Shown: positions 16,633-25,411, numbered from the stretch's first letter. The stretch is 64,000 nucleotides of DNA from Streptomyces sp. MP131-18 (GCF_001984575.1 NZ_LZNS01000001.1:1993275-2057274); one strand, 5' to 3'. The notes: generated by a model from the sequence alone, not told the origin. Made by a program: numbers and translations.

Positions 16633-17566
16633 GCAGGCCGGTGATGAGTGGGATCGCCTTGGCGATGACCACGAGGAACAGCACGAGGCTCATCGCGGAC
16701 GCCTGGGCGTAAAGGCCCTGTCCGAAGACGCGGAACATGTAGATGTTCATGACCTCGGTGGAGGCCGCCGGGCCGCCCGCCGTCGTGGCCTGGACGATGT
16801 CGAAGGTGTTCATCGAGCCCAGCAGCGAGGTCGTGACGTTGAACGTGACGGCCGGCGCGAGCAGGGGGAAGCGGACGGACCTGAACATCCGCCACGGCCC
16901 CGCGCCGTCCGCGCGCGCCGCCTCCGTGACCTCGTCCGGGATGCCCTTGAGGCCCGCGAGGTAGATGAGCATGGCGAGCCCCATCCACTTCCAGCCGTGG
17001 ATGACGGCGACCAGGACGACGGTCCACGTGGTGTCGCCCAGCCAGGGGATGGACGTGCCGAGCAGGTCGTTCACGGCGCCTTCGGTGTTGAGCAGCGCCT
17101 GGAAGACGTAGCCGACCGCGAGCGCCGAGATCAGCACCGGCAGGAAGAACACGGCGCGGAAGAAGCGGTTGAAGCGCGTGTCCTTCTCCAGCAGCAGCGC
17201 CAGCAGCAGGCCGAAGAGGTTCTGGAAGAAGGCGGCGAGCAGCGCGTACGTCAGCGTCACGCGGATGGCCCGCCACAGCGTTCCGTCGTCGAGGACGGCG
17301 CGGAAGTTGTCCAGGCCGGCGAAGCCGATCTCGCTGTGGTACGCGGACCAGTCGGTGAACGGGTACCAGAAGTTGAGGAGGTTGGGCAGCAGGAAGAACC
17401 CGCCGAACACGACGACGGCCGGCAGGGCGAACCACCAGGGGTGGTGAACGGCGGCGGCGGAGAGCCGCCCCGGGCGGGCCGCGCCGCCCCCGGGCGGTCC
17501 CGGCGCCCGGCGGCGCCCGCGCCCGGCCGCCTTCGCGGACGCCCTGTCGGTGGCGGTGTGCGCCAC
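16595..17566 (-). CDS. Sugar ABC transporter permease (CUT1, MalF-like), 3' end altered by insertion
   Basis: 323 residues, GTG 17566 after GAAGGG. An N-terminal Ala/Gly/Arg-rich tail precedes six membrane segments (HHPWWFALPAVVVFGGFFLLPNLLNFWY...), and the EAA loop is DEVTEAARADGAGPWRMFRSVRFPLLAP. It pairs with the MalG-like permease and the upstream binding protein (22-bp gap, one operon). The last codons after REELLS come from the TnpB element (NSRP-stop); the inferred native end is AFMAEHG. Loss of a few C-terminal residues is unlikely to inactivate it, but downstream coupling is lost. The ATPase is not local; Streptomyces CUT1 importers commonly share MsiK. Confidence 0.92.
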   Translation of the reverse strand: MAHTATDRASAKAAGRGRRRAPGPPGGGAARPGRLSAAAVHHPWWFALPAVVVFGGFFLLPNLLNFWYPFTDWSAYHSEIGFAGLDNFRAVLDDGTLWRAIRVTLTYALLAAFFQNLFGLLLALLLEKDTRFNRFFRAVFFLPVLISALAVGYVFQALLNTEGAVNDLLGTSIPWLGDTTWTVVLVAVIHGWKWMGLAMLIYLAGLKGIPDEVTEAARADGAGPWRMFRSVRFPLLAPAVTFNVTTSLLGSMNTFDIVQATTAGGPAASTEVMNIYMFRVFGQGLYAQASAMSLVLFLVVIAKAIPLITGLRRREELLSNSRP

Positions 17567-17588
17567 GATGCGTGTCCCTTCGCTCGGG

Positions 17589-18908
17589 TCAGAAGCCCGC
17601 CGCGCCCTGGGCGCGGGCGATTTCGGTGAACTGGTCCTGCACGAACTCGGCGACGTCCCGCGGCGACCGTTCCCCGTGGATCATGTCCGCGAGGCCGACG
17701 TGCAGCTCCGGGGCGACGATGGCGCGGGCCTGGAAGACGCCGTGGGCGTCGGGCAGCGCGGCCACCTGGTCGAGGGCGGTCTGCGGCAGCCCGTCGGGGG
17801 TGGGCACGTCCGGCTGGATGGACGGGATGTCCCTGGCGTCGACGTAGTCCGGGTAGTGGGGCCCCAGCCAGAAGGCGAGGAACTGGCGGGCGGCGTTCTG
17901 CCGTTGCTCGTCGCCGGTGCGGAAGGCGACGACGCCGTTGGTCTGGTCCGGCGAATACAGCCCGCGCGCCTCGGAGTTGGCGATGGGGAACCAGCCGATC
18001 CGGTCGTCGATCCCGGCGCTGCCGTACTGCGCCTGGAGCTGGGACTGGAAGGAGGTGACGTTGAGCGCCATGGCGGCGGTGCCGTCCCAGAGGGCCTCGC
18101 CCTGGCCGGTGAACGTGCCGGTGCGGTAGTTCTCCTGGGCCAGTCCGGCGCCGAGCAGGTCGTCCTGGTAGCGGGTGATGGCGTCGACGACGGCCGGGTC
18201 GGTCCACGACTCCTCGTTGCGGTTCAGCCCCTCCCACCAGGCGTCGGGCAGGTCGGTGAGCTGGACCTGGACCTGCCACTGGAGGGGCCACTTGTCGCCG
18301 CCCACCTCGTAGAACGGGGCCGCGTCCGTCCGGTCCGCGACGGTGTGCCCGAGGGCGAGCAGCTCCGCGTAGCTGCCGGGGAAGTCCGCCTCGTCAAGGC
18401 CGGCTTCGGCGAAGACATCCTTGTTGTAGTAGACGCCGAGCATCGCCGGGCTGGTGACGATCGCGGCGTAACGGGTGCCGTCGACGACCCCGAGGGACCG
18501 CTCGGTCGGGCCGAGGGCCTCCACCCACGGTTCCTCGTCCAGCGGGAGCAGGTTCTGCCGGGGCTGGATGAACGGGAGCGTGCTGATGCTGGGCTGCCAG
18601 AACATCAGGTCCGGCTTGTCGCCGCCGGCCAGCCGGGTGGGCACGTTCTGTTCGTAGAGGTCGGGGATGGCCTCGGTGGACACCTCGGCGCCGGTCGCCG
18701 CCTCGAACGCCTCGATCACCGGCTCGGGGGCGGTGACGCTGTTCTGCGCGGTCCAGAAGGTGAGTTCCACGCCTTCCAGGCTCGCGGTGGGGTCGACCGG
18801 CGGGCCGCCGCCGCTGTCGGGCGGCCCGCCCGCCGTGCTGTCGCTGCACGCGGTCAGGGTCAGGGCAGCGGTGCATATGAGGGCCGTCAGGCCGGCGACT
18901 CTTCGCAT
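17589..18908 (-). CDS. Extracellular sugar-binding lipoprotein of ABC transporter
   Basis: 439 residues. Signal peptide with lipobox (TALICTAALTLTACSDS, lipidated Cys21), so anchored to the outer face of the membrane. It is a family-1 solute-binding protein: LEGVELTFWTAQNSV near the N-terminus, then KPDLMFWQPS, YAAIVTSPAMLGVYYNKDVFAEAGLDEA and LWDGTAAMALNVTSF. ATG 18908 with GGAG 6 bases upstream. First gene of the importer operon and divergent from the alpha-galactosidase across twin operator-like palindromes, which suggests the ligand is an alpha-galactoside such as melibiose, raffinose or galactomannan oligomers. Confidence 0.93.
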   Translation of the reverse strand: MRRVAGLTALICTAALTLTACSDSTAGGPPDSGGGPPVDPTASLEGVELTFWTAQNSVTAPEPVIEAFEAATGAEVSTEAIPDLYEQNVPTRLAGGDKPDLMFWQPSISTLPFIQPRQNLLPLDEEPWVEALGPTERSLGVVDGTRYAAIVTSPAMLGVYYNKDVFAEAGLDEADFPGSYAELLALGHTVADRTDAAPFYEVGGDKWPLQWQVQVQLTDLPDAWWEGLNRNEESWTDPAVVDAITRYQDDLLGAGLAQENYRTGTFTGQGEALWDGTAAMALNVTSFQSQLQAQYGSAGIDDRIGWFPIANSEARGLYSPDQTNGVVAFRTGDEQRQNAARQFLAFWLGPHYPDYVDARDIPSIQPDVPTPDGLPQTALDQVAALPDAHGVFQARAIVAPELHVGLADMIHGERSPRDVAEFVQDQFTEIARAQGAAGF

Positions 18909-19023
18909 GGCGGACTCCGGGAAGGGTGGTCGGTGCGGGTTCAGTTCTCGGGCCGGCCGCTCACGGGGCCGGTACGCGTGACCGCTTCGGCTCCCGCGGC
19001 CGGCTGCCGCCCCGCAGCCTTGT

Positions 19024-19062
19024 GTTACCGGTCACACGCATGCCAGGATTGTGACCGGTAAC
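19024..19062. promoter_or_regulatory. Twin LacI-type operators in the divergent alpha-galactoside promoter
   Basis: Two 12-bp near-palindromes with a central CG, GTTACCGGTCAC (19024-19035) and GTGACCGGTAAC (19051-19062), are exact inverse complements of each other, with centres 27 bp apart. With neighbouring bases they form a perfect 15-bp inverted repeat. LacI-family operators have this form. The site lies between the binding-protein start (18908) and the galactosidase start (19121), so one repressor could shut both transcripts. No LacI gene is present in the window. Confidence 0.75.
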
Positions 19063-19120
19063 ACTTTGGACGTCAAGAACTGCACCAACTCGCACCAACG
19101 GATTCGCCGGGAGGCACGCG

Positions 19121-21232
19121 TTGTCCGGTACACCCGCGGCTGGTGGCACCCAGCGCATCCACTGGGGGCACTCCGCGCTGTCCGCCGAGTTCGCCACGGC
19201 ACCCGACGGCTCCCTGCGGATCGTCGGCCTCGGCCCCCGGGGCACCGCGGCGGCGGAACTGCGGCGGGCGACTCCGGTGGTCGAAGTGCTGGCGCTCGGG
19301 CACGGCAGCGGATGGTCGGGGCGGCGGTCGATCGAGACCGCCGTCGGCGCGCGCCTGCGGCTGCGCGGCCACACCAGGGAACGCGACGGCGACTGGCACG
19401 TGCTGCGCCTCGACCTGCACGACGCGGTCAGCGGCATCACCGCCGTACTCCGGCTCTCCTCCCCCGAAGGGCTGCCCGTCGTCCGCGCCGGCACCGAAAT
19501 CCGCAACGAGGGCCAGGAGCCGGTCACGCTGCTGGCCGTCTCCTCGTTCGCCCTCGGCGGCCTGCCCGCGCCCGGCGAGCTGGAGCTGCACTGGGCGGAC
19601 AACGACTGGCTGGCCGAGTGCCGTTGGCGCAGCGCGCCGCTGCGCGACCACCTGCCCGACCTCAACCGCGGCGTGCACGAGCACGACAGCCGGGGGCACT
19701 TCGCCCTCGGCAGCCGAGGCAGCTGGTCCACCGACGGCCACCTCCCCATGGGCGCCCTGACCGAACGCACCGGCGGACGGTGCTGGTTGTGGCAGGTCGA
19801 GTCGCCCTGCGGGTGGGCCTGGGAGACCGGGGAGCGGGAGGGCGGCACCTATCTGGCGCTGCACGGGCCCACCGACACCGAGCACCAGTGGCGCGAGCGC
19901 CTGTCCCCAGGACAGTCCTTCCGCACCCAGCCGGCCGCCGTCGCGATGTCCGAGGAGGGCTTCGACGGCGCGCTCGGCGCACTGACCGGCTACCGGCGGC
20001 GGGTGCGCCGGCCGCACCCCGACCACCGGGCGCTGCCGGTGATCTTCAACGACTACATGAACACCCTCTCCGGCGACCCGACCACCGGGAAACTGCTGCC
20101 GCTCGTCGACGCCGCGGCCCTGGCCGGTGCGGAGTACTTCGTCATCGACTCCGGCTGGTACGACGACGACGCGGCCGGCTGGTGGGACAGCGTCGGCGCG
20201 TGGCAGCCCGCGGCGAGCCGGTTCCCCGGTCCGCGCGGCATCCACGAAGTGCTCGACCGGATACGGCACCACGGCATGGTGCCGGGCCTGTGGCTGGAGC
20301 CCGAGGTCGTCGGCGTGCGCAGCCCGCTGGCCGAACGGCTGCCCGACGAGGCGTTCTTCCGGCGCGACGGGGTGCGCATCAGGGAGCACGGCCGCCACCA
20401 GCTCGACCTGCGGCATCCGGCGGCCGCCTCGCACCTGGACGAGACGGTCGACCGGCTCGTCGGCGCCTGGGGCGTGGGCTACCTCAAGCTCGACTACAAC
20501 ATCAGCGTGCCGCCCGGCACCGACGGCGGCGGCGCGGAGAGCCCGGGCGCGGGCCTGCTCGGGCACGCGCGCGCCTACCTGGACTGGCTGAACGCGGTCC
20601 TCGACCGGTACCCGGGGCTCGTCATCGAGAACTGCGCCTCGGGCGGCATGCGCATGGACGGGGCGCTGCTCGGCGTGGCGCAGCTCCAGTCGACCAGCGA
20701 CCAGCAGGACCACCTGCGCTACCCGCCGATCGCCGCCGCGGCACCGACGGCGGTGCCGCCCGAACAGGGGGCCGTGTGGGCGTACGTGCAGCCGGAGTTC
20801 GGCGACGAGGAGAACGCGTTCATCCTGGCGGGCGCCCTGCTCGGCCGCGTTCACCTCTCCGGCCGTCTCGACCGCATGTCGCCGGCGCAGCTCGGGCGGG
20901 TGCGGGAAGCGGTCGGGGTGTACCGGTCGATCCGGCAGGACCTGCCGGACGCCGTGCCGTTCTGGCCGCTGGGCCTGCCCGCCTGGACCGACCCGTGGAC
21001 CGCCCTGGGGCTGCGGGCCGGCCGGGCGTCCTATCTCACCGTGTGGCGCCGCGAGGGCGGCGGTCCTGACGCGGTGCTCCCCCTGCCGCACCTGCGCGGC
21101 CGGGCGGCGGGCGTGGAGGTGCTGTTCCCCGCCGGCTCGGCGGGCGGCGCGGCGTGGTCCGCCGCGTTGGGCGAGCTGGCCGTCACCCTGCCCAGGCCCG
21201 GCACGGCTCTGCTGCTGCGACTGACCACGTGA
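19121..21232 (+). CDS. Alpha-galactosidase, GH36
   Basis: 703 residues, TTG start fixed by GGGAGG 6 bases upstream. It releases terminal alpha-galactose from oligosaccharides. An N-terminal beta-supersandwich is followed by the (beta/alpha)8 barrel with ALPVIFNDYMNTLSGDPTTGKLLPLVD, YFVIDSGWYDDDAAGWWDSVGAW and GLWLEPEVVG. The nucleophile is Asp458 in LKLDYNISV and the acid/base is Asp527 in STSDQQDHLRYP. No signal peptide, so cytoplasmic, acting on imported sugar. It diverges from the importer operon and shares its regulatory palindromes; the secreted GH/CBM gene follows after 108 bp. Confidence 0.95.
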   Translation: MSGTPAAGGTQRIHWGHSALSAEFATAPDGSLRIVGLGPRGTAAAELRRATPVVEVLALGHGSGWSGRRSIETAVGARLRLRGHTRERDGDWHVLRLDLHDAVSGITAVLRLSSPEGLPVVRAGTEIRNEGQEPVTLLAVSSFALGGLPAPGELELHWADNDWLAECRWRSAPLRDHLPDLNRGVHEHDSRGHFALGSRGSWSTDGHLPMGALTERTGGRCWLWQVESPCGWAWETGEREGGTYLALHGPTDTEHQWRERLSPGQSFRTQPAAVAMSEEGFDGALGALTGYRRRVRRPHPDHRALPVIFNDYMNTLSGDPTTGKLLPLVDAAALAGAEYFVIDSGWYDDDAAGWWDSVGAWQPAASRFPGPRGIHEVLDRIRHHGMVPGLWLEPEVVGVRSPLAERLPDEAFFRRDGVRIREHGRHQLDLRHPAAASHLDETVDRLVGAWGVGYLKLDYNISVPPGTDGGGAESPGAGLLGHARAYLDWLNAVLDRYPGLVIENCASGGMRMDGALLGVAQLQSTSDQQDHLRYPPIAAAAPTAVPPEQGAVWAYVQPEFGDEENAFILAGALLGRVHLSGRLDRMSPAQLGRVREAVGVYRSIRQDLPDAVPFWPLGLPAWTDPWTALGLRAGRASYLTVWRREGGGPDAVLPLPHLRGRAAGVEVLFPAGSAGGAAWSAALGELAVTLPRPGTALLLRLTT

Positions 21233-21340
21233 GGGGGCGGCCGGGCGGGGGCGGCGGGGCTGCGCCCGCGGGGCGGTGGGGCCGCGTCCGAGCACGACTA
21301 CGGACATCACGAACATCCCGGATACGAGGAGGCAGCACCG

Positions 21341-24076
21341 ATGAGGAAATCCCTGAGACACCTGGCCGGGGCCGCCGCCGCGGTCACCGCCGCGGGGCTG
21401 CTGGTGCCCCCGGGGGCCGCGGCCGCGGAACCCGACGTTCTGGCCGTCGACTTCGGCGAGACGACCGGCGCGTTCCACGGGGGCGCCAGCGGCACGCTCT
21501 ACGGCTTCGGCGACGACGGCTCCCCGACCCGCGCGCTGGTCAACGGCGCGCACATCACCAACTCCTCGCAGAAGCCGCCGGCGGGCCTCCAGCATCCGAG
21601 CGGTGACGTCCTGAACGTCGAGGACGGCTTCTTCGACAAGCACGGCAGGGAGCTGGCCGTGTACGTCCAGGACCTGTACCCGGACTGGCCGTACCACGAG
21701 GGCGAACGCCCGCAGGACACGCGCACGTACGACCAGGCGGACGGCTCGTGGACGGAAGGCGGGAACGGCACCTGGGACTACCTGGAGGTCGTGCGGCACG
21801 TCGTCACCCGGATCGCCACCGAATCCGCGCACCCGGACCAGTACCTGTTCGTCATCTTCAACGAGCCGGACGGCATCTGGTACCAGGACTGGCCCGGGAT
21901 GAAGGACCAGTTCCTGGCCGACTGGACCGAGGTGTACCACCTGGTGCACGAGATCTACGACGAGGTCTTCGACGGCGCGGTGCAGCCGCGCATCGGCGGC
22001 CCCGGGCACTCGCGCTGGTACGGCTCCGCCGAGCCGGACGACAACCGGCGCGAGCGGGACTTCCTGGAGTACGCCGCGGCGCACGACGTCGTGCCGGACA
22101 CCTACATCTGGCACGAGCTGGGCGGCACGGACCCCGACCTGTTCCGCGGCCACATGCGCGAATACCGGGCGCTGGAGGACGAGTTCCTGGGCGCGGACGT
22201 GGACCTGCCGGTCACCATCAGCGAGTGGGGCGGGCTTCAGGACATGAGCACGCCGGGCCGGATCGCCCGGTGGTTCGCGGCCTTCGAGGCGGAGAAGGTC
22301 GACGCCCAGACCGCCTACTGGAACTACGCGGGCAACTTCTCGGACAACATGGCCCGTGCCAACGGCGCGAACGGCGGTTGGTGGATGTTCAAGTGGTACG
22401 GGGATCTGGCGGGCTCGCGGACGGTCCGGGTGACCCCGCCGCACCCCGGGGACGTGACCTCGCTGCGGGGCATCGGCGCCGTCGACGAGGACAACCGGCG
22501 GGCCACCGTTCTCTACGGCGGCACGAACGCCGACGTGGCGCTTGACCTGCGCGGCCTGGACCGGTCCCTGTTCGGCAGCCGGGTCGACGTCGAGGTGCGG
22601 GAGATCACGCTCACCGGCGCGGAGGGCGTCCACGGGAATCCGCGGCTCGTGGCGGCCCTTGAGGGCGTGCCGCTCGGCGGCGACGGCACGCTGGCGGACG
22701 TCACGGTCCCGACGCACGACGAGGACGCCGCCTACCAGGTCGTCATCACGCCCCGCCAGGACCGCGACGTCGAGGCCGCGCTCGCGGACCAGGCGTGGAG
22801 CCGGTCCTTCGAGGCGGAGGACACGCAGCTGACCGCGGCGTCCGTCCGCGACGCCGCCGACCACGAGTTCCAGGCTTCCGGCGACGCGGACGTGGCCGAG
22901 TTCAACCAGCCGGGCTCGCGTTCGGACTTCACGGTCACCGTGCCGCGGACGGGCACCTACCGCTTCCAGGTCGTCGGCTCGGCGCCGGGCCCCGGCCGCC
23001 ACGCCCTGTTCGTCGACGACCGGTTCGGCGCGACCGTCCAGTACTCCTCCGACCTGTGGACGCGGGGCAAGTGGATGTACCGGGGCAGCGCCGAGGTCGA
23101 GATCGAGCTGCCCGCGGGGGAACACACCCTGTCGCTGCGGGCCGGCGCCGACGGCGCCACCGCGCTGCCGAACAGCGACATCACGCTGGACCGGTACGTC
23201 CTGACCGACGTGACGGACGGCCAGCCGACGGTGTACCCGGCAAGCGGCATGCGCCTCGACGGCGGCGCCCGCCTCGCGTTCGAGGAGCCGGGAACGCGGG
23301 GCTCCGCGCGGATCGCGGGCGCCGGGCAGCGCGCCGACCTGTACGTGACCGCATGGGAGTCCGGCTACCACGACGTCGTCGTCGACTACGCGAGCACGGG
23401 GGCCGCTTCGGCGTCGCTGCGCGTGAACGGGGCCGAGGCCGGCCCGTTCGAGGCGCCGGGCGCGGGCACGTGGCGTTCCACGGCGCGCGTTCATCTCGCC
23501 GAGGGCATCAACGAGTTGGAGGTCACGTCGGCGGAGGGCATCGCCGTCTCCGCGGTGACGACCGCGCGGAACGCGGCGGCGGACGCGGCGGCCGTCACCA
23601 TTCAGGCGGAGGATGCCGTCCTGCACGGGGCGGCGGCCGTCGAGACGCTGCCGGAGAGTTCGGGCAGCAACGCCTCGGGCGGCAGCGTCGTCAGGTACCT
23701 GGGCAACGACACGGCCGGGGCCCGCAACCGGCTGGAGATCCCACGGCAGCCGGGATTCGACGCGCCGGGCGACTACACCGCCGTGGTGCGTTACGCGAAC
23801 GCCGAGACCTCGGGCGACCACGATTACAACCCGCAGGTCGTCGACCGTGGCCTCCAGATCACGGAGGACGGCGCCGAGGGCTATGCCGGCCGGGGGATGT
23901 TCCGCAACAACCACCACTGGCACAGCTTCTGGGAGCGGTCGGTCGGCGTGACCCTGTCCACCGCGGACGGCTCCCTGTTCCTCGGCAACGACGTACCGGG
24001 CGCCTGGGCACCGGACATCGACTCGGTGACCATCGCCCCCCTGACCACGGACGGCTTCGAAACCGCCCCGGCGTAG
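21341..24076 (+). CDS. Secreted clan GH-A-type glycoside hydrolase with C-terminal CBM6/35-like modules
   Basis: 911 residues, ATG with GAGGAGG 8 bases upstream, and a signal peptide (RKSLRHLAGAAAAVTAAGLLVPPGAAAAE). The catalytic part (roughly 35-400) has two glutamates placed as in clan GH-A: Glu175 in FVIFNEPDGIW (acid/base) and Glu295 in TISEWGG (nucleophile), 120 residues apart. The C-terminal half contains at least two beta-sandwich modules starting RSFEAEDTQL and VTIQAEDAVL, typical of CBM6/CBM35 galactose- or uronate-binding modules. Close relatives are often labelled only 'cellulosome protein'. Context with a GH36 suggests galactose-rich plant polymer. Exact family and substrate not assignable by eye. 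Confidence 0.82.
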   Translation: MRKSLRHLAGAAAAVTAAGLLVPPGAAAAEPDVLAVDFGETTGAFHGGASGTLYGFGDDGSPTRALVNGAHITNSSQKPPAGLQHPSGDVLNVEDGFFDKHGRELAVYVQDLYPDWPYHEGERPQDTRTYDQADGSWTEGGNGTWDYLEVVRHVVTRIATESAHPDQYLFVIFNEPDGIWYQDWPGMKDQFLADWTEVYHLVHEIYDEVFDGAVQPRIGGPGHSRWYGSAEPDDNRRERDFLEYAAAHDVVPDTYIWHELGGTDPDLFRGHMREYRALEDEFLGADVDLPVTISEWGGLQDMSTPGRIARWFAAFEAEKVDAQTAYWNYAGNFSDNMARANGANGGWWMFKWYGDLAGSRTVRVTPPHPGDVTSLRGIGAVDEDNRRATVLYGGTNADVALDLRGLDRSLFGSRVDVEVREITLTGAEGVHGNPRLVAALEGVPLGGDGTLADVTVPTHDEDAAYQVVITPRQDRDVEAALADQAWSRSFEAEDTQLTAASVRDAADHEFQASGDADVAEFNQPGSRSDFTVTVPRTGTYRFQVVGSAPGPGRHALFVDDRFGATVQYSSDLWTRGKWMYRGSAEVEIELPAGEHTLSLRAGADGATALPNSDITLDRYVLTDVTDGQPTVYPASGMRLDGGARLAFEEPGTRGSARIAGAGQRADLYVTAWESGYHDVVVDYASTGAASASLRVNGAEAGPFEAPGAGTWRSTARVHLAEGINELEVTSAEGIAVSAVTTARNAAADAAAVTIQAEDAVLHGAAAVETLPESSGSNASGGSVVRYLGNDTAGARNRLEIPRQPGFDAPGDYTAVVRYANAETSGDHDYNPQVVDRGLQITEDGAEGYAGRGMFRNNHHWHSFWERSVGVTLSTADGSLFLGNDVPGAWAPDIDSVTIAPLTTDGFETAPA

Positions 24077-24099
24077 CGGCGGCGGGGCGGCCGGTCACT

Positions 24100-24129
24100 G
24101 TCCCCGGCACAGACACGGGTGCCGGGGAC
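24100..24129. terminator. Terminator after the GH/CBM gene
   Basis: GTCCCCGGCAC / GTGCCGGGGAC, 11 bp perfect stem with an 8-nt loop, 24 bp past the stop codon. Confidence 0.75.
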
Positions 24130-24179
24130 GGGCCGGGTCGTTGCTGTCCTCGCCCCAGTGGCCGCCGTGCTAGCGGGTA

Positions 24180-24431
24180 CTAGTGACTGTCGGGAACCTT
24201 GTTGTCGCACGGGGAGCAGTCGGCGCCATCCATGGCCCACAGCTCCTCGTCCGGCACGAAGTCCTGCTCTCGCAGGGCATCGGCCGTCCGGATGACCAGC
24301 CCGTCGTTCCGCCGTTCGATCAGCGGTGCGTGGTGCTTGTACTTCCCGCCGTTGTAGACCTCGCAGAAAGCGAAGTAAACGGGAGTGTCGAGGATCAGCG
24401 TGTGCACGCCGATATCGACGATCTTTCCCAC
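24180..24431 (-). CDS. Small hypothetical protein
   Basis: 83 residues from GTG 24431: MGKIVDIGVHTLILDTPVYF... ending CSPCDNKVPDSH. There is no family I recognise. It has a CxxC pair near the C-terminus (DCSPCDN), one more Cys (FCEVYNGGKY), no membrane segment and no signal peptide. Its lower GC content relative to neighbours, with a sensible amino-acid mix, supports a real, possibly acquired gene. No clear Shine-Dalgarno sequence. Confidence 0.55.
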   Translation of the reverse strand: MGKIVDIGVHTLILDTPVYFAFCEVYNGGKYKHHAPLIERRNDGLVIRTADALREQDFVPDEELWAMDGADCSPCDNKVPDSH

Positions 24432-24539
24432 ACCGATGTGGATTTCGGGGCAGGCGTTCCCCGGGCGCTGGCGCGTTGGCGTGGAGGAGCCATGACGGAC
24501 ACGGCGCCCGGGGGCGTGGGGCCCGGCGACCAGCCGGTC

Positions 24540-24785
24540 TCAGGATGTGGCTGCCGGGGGGCGCCGTCGGCCGAGGCGGAGGGGGATATGGCGGCGGGCG
24601 GCCCACAGGGTGGTGGTGCGCGTCATGACGAATGACTCGCCTGAACTGAAGACCAGGCGTTTCGCTCCGCCGCGCATGGCGGTCATGTCGGTGACGGTGA
24701 ACGTTTGGCCGCCGACCATGACTTGGTCGCCGCGGGCGATGGTGGTGGCATCCACCTCCACGGCCACCAGTACCCCGGCGTTCAC
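24540..24785 (-). CDS. Small conserved-type actinobacterial protein
   Basis: 81 residues from GTG 24785, whose G-T-G-A overlaps the stop of the preceding 66-residue gene, so translation is coupled. The core VEVDATTIARGDQVMVGGQTFTVTDMTAMRGGAKRLVFSSGESFVMTRTTTLWAARR looks like a small beta-barrel of the kind that follows HTH regulators in Streptomyces integrative and chromosomal islands. Basic C-terminal tail. Function unknown. The longer frame upstream is shadow of the neighbouring gene. Confidence 0.6.
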   Translation of the reverse strand: MNAGVLVAVEVDATTIARGDQVMVGGQTFTVTDMTAMRGGAKRLVFSSGESFVMTRTTTLWAARRHIPLRLGRRRPPAATS

Positions 24786-24982
24786 GGCCGGACCCCGCAG
24801 GCCGGGGCGCAGGCGCGCAGCGGGCGGCCGTTCACGGTGGCCAGGACGCGGGAACGTTCGCCGGGGCGGTGGCCGAGCCAGGTCCGGCACAACACGCAGG
24901 CGGCCCCGGACCACTGCCGTGGTGACAAGTCCCGTTCCAGGTCAAGTCCCATCAGCAGAACCGGCAGCGGCGCGTCAGGCAC
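24782..24982 (-). CDS. Small hypothetical protein with Cys pairs
   Basis: 66 residues from GTG 24982 (MPDAPLPVLLMGLDLERDLSPRQWSGAACVLCRTWLGHRPGER...PLRACAPAC). A CxxC motif (CVLC) plus CAPAC suggests a small metal-binding fold. It overlaps the upstream 138-residue gene by 8 nt and the downstream gene by 3 nt, so the three form a tightly coupled operon. Function unknown. Confidence 0.6.
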   Translation of the reverse strand: MPDAPLPVLLMGLDLERDLSPRQWSGAACVLCRTWLGHRPGERSRVLATVNGRPLRACAPACGVRP

Positions 24983-25391
24983 GGCGGCCTCCCCGCGGTG
25001 GGAGGACGACGTGCCGCAGTGCTTCGAGCAGCACCGGCGGATCGGTCAGGCACGTGGGAGTCGGGCGGATCAGCCAGCGGATGGCCGTGCCACCGGTCCA
25101 CGGCCCCTCACACCACGCCGCGGGCGGCACGGCCAGCACCCGCGGCCCGCGCACGATGTCCACCCCCGGCGCCCGTTCCTCCCACTCTTCCGCCGCACCG
25201 GGCAGCACCAGCCAGGTCAGCACATCGGCAACCTGATCCTGAACGACCGGCCCCGACCGCTCCCGCAACCGCGAGACAACCCGCAACCCGACAAACGTCG
25301 GCAACTGCACCCCATCGAACCACCGCCCACACGGCAACGACTCCACACCCCCGCGGGGAATCCACTCAGCACTCGCGGTCTCGGTTCGCAC
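24975..25391 (-). CDS. Hypothetical protein, first of a coupled three-gene operon
   Basis: 138 residues from GTG 25391 (MRTETASAEWIPRGGVESLPCGRWFDGVQLPTFVGLRVVSRLRERSG...). The pattern FDGVQLP... GPVVQDQ... TWLVLPGAAEEWEERAPGVDIVRGPRVLAVPP...WLIRPTP..LTDPPVLLEAL resembles a Streptomyces family often found near XRE regulators and flavoproteins, but I know no function for it. No membrane segments. The XRE/TPR regulator lies upstream on the same strand, separated by a terminator hairpin. Confidence 0.65.
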   Translation of the reverse strand: MRTETASAEWIPRGGVESLPCGRWFDGVQLPTFVGLRVVSRLRERSGPVVQDQVADVLTWLVLPGAAEEWEERAPGVDIVRGPRVLAVPPAAWCEGPWTGGTAIRWLIRPTPTCLTDPPVLLEALRHVVLPPRGGRRA

Positions 25392-25411
25392 GCGACACCC
25401 CCTGGCATCAT

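Noticed and set aside
19073..23923. A 1616-codon open frame on the minus strand opposite the GH36 and GH/CBM genes
   Set aside because: Composition is Arg/Val/Gly-rich with no domain; it is the usual antisense shadow of high-GC coding DNA, and the plus-strand proteins have clear catalytic motifs.
24183..24635. Plus-strand frames opposite the small genes at 24.2-25.4 kb
   Set aside because: Arg/Pro-rich shadows without ribosome-binding sites; the minus-strand genes have coupled starts and stops.
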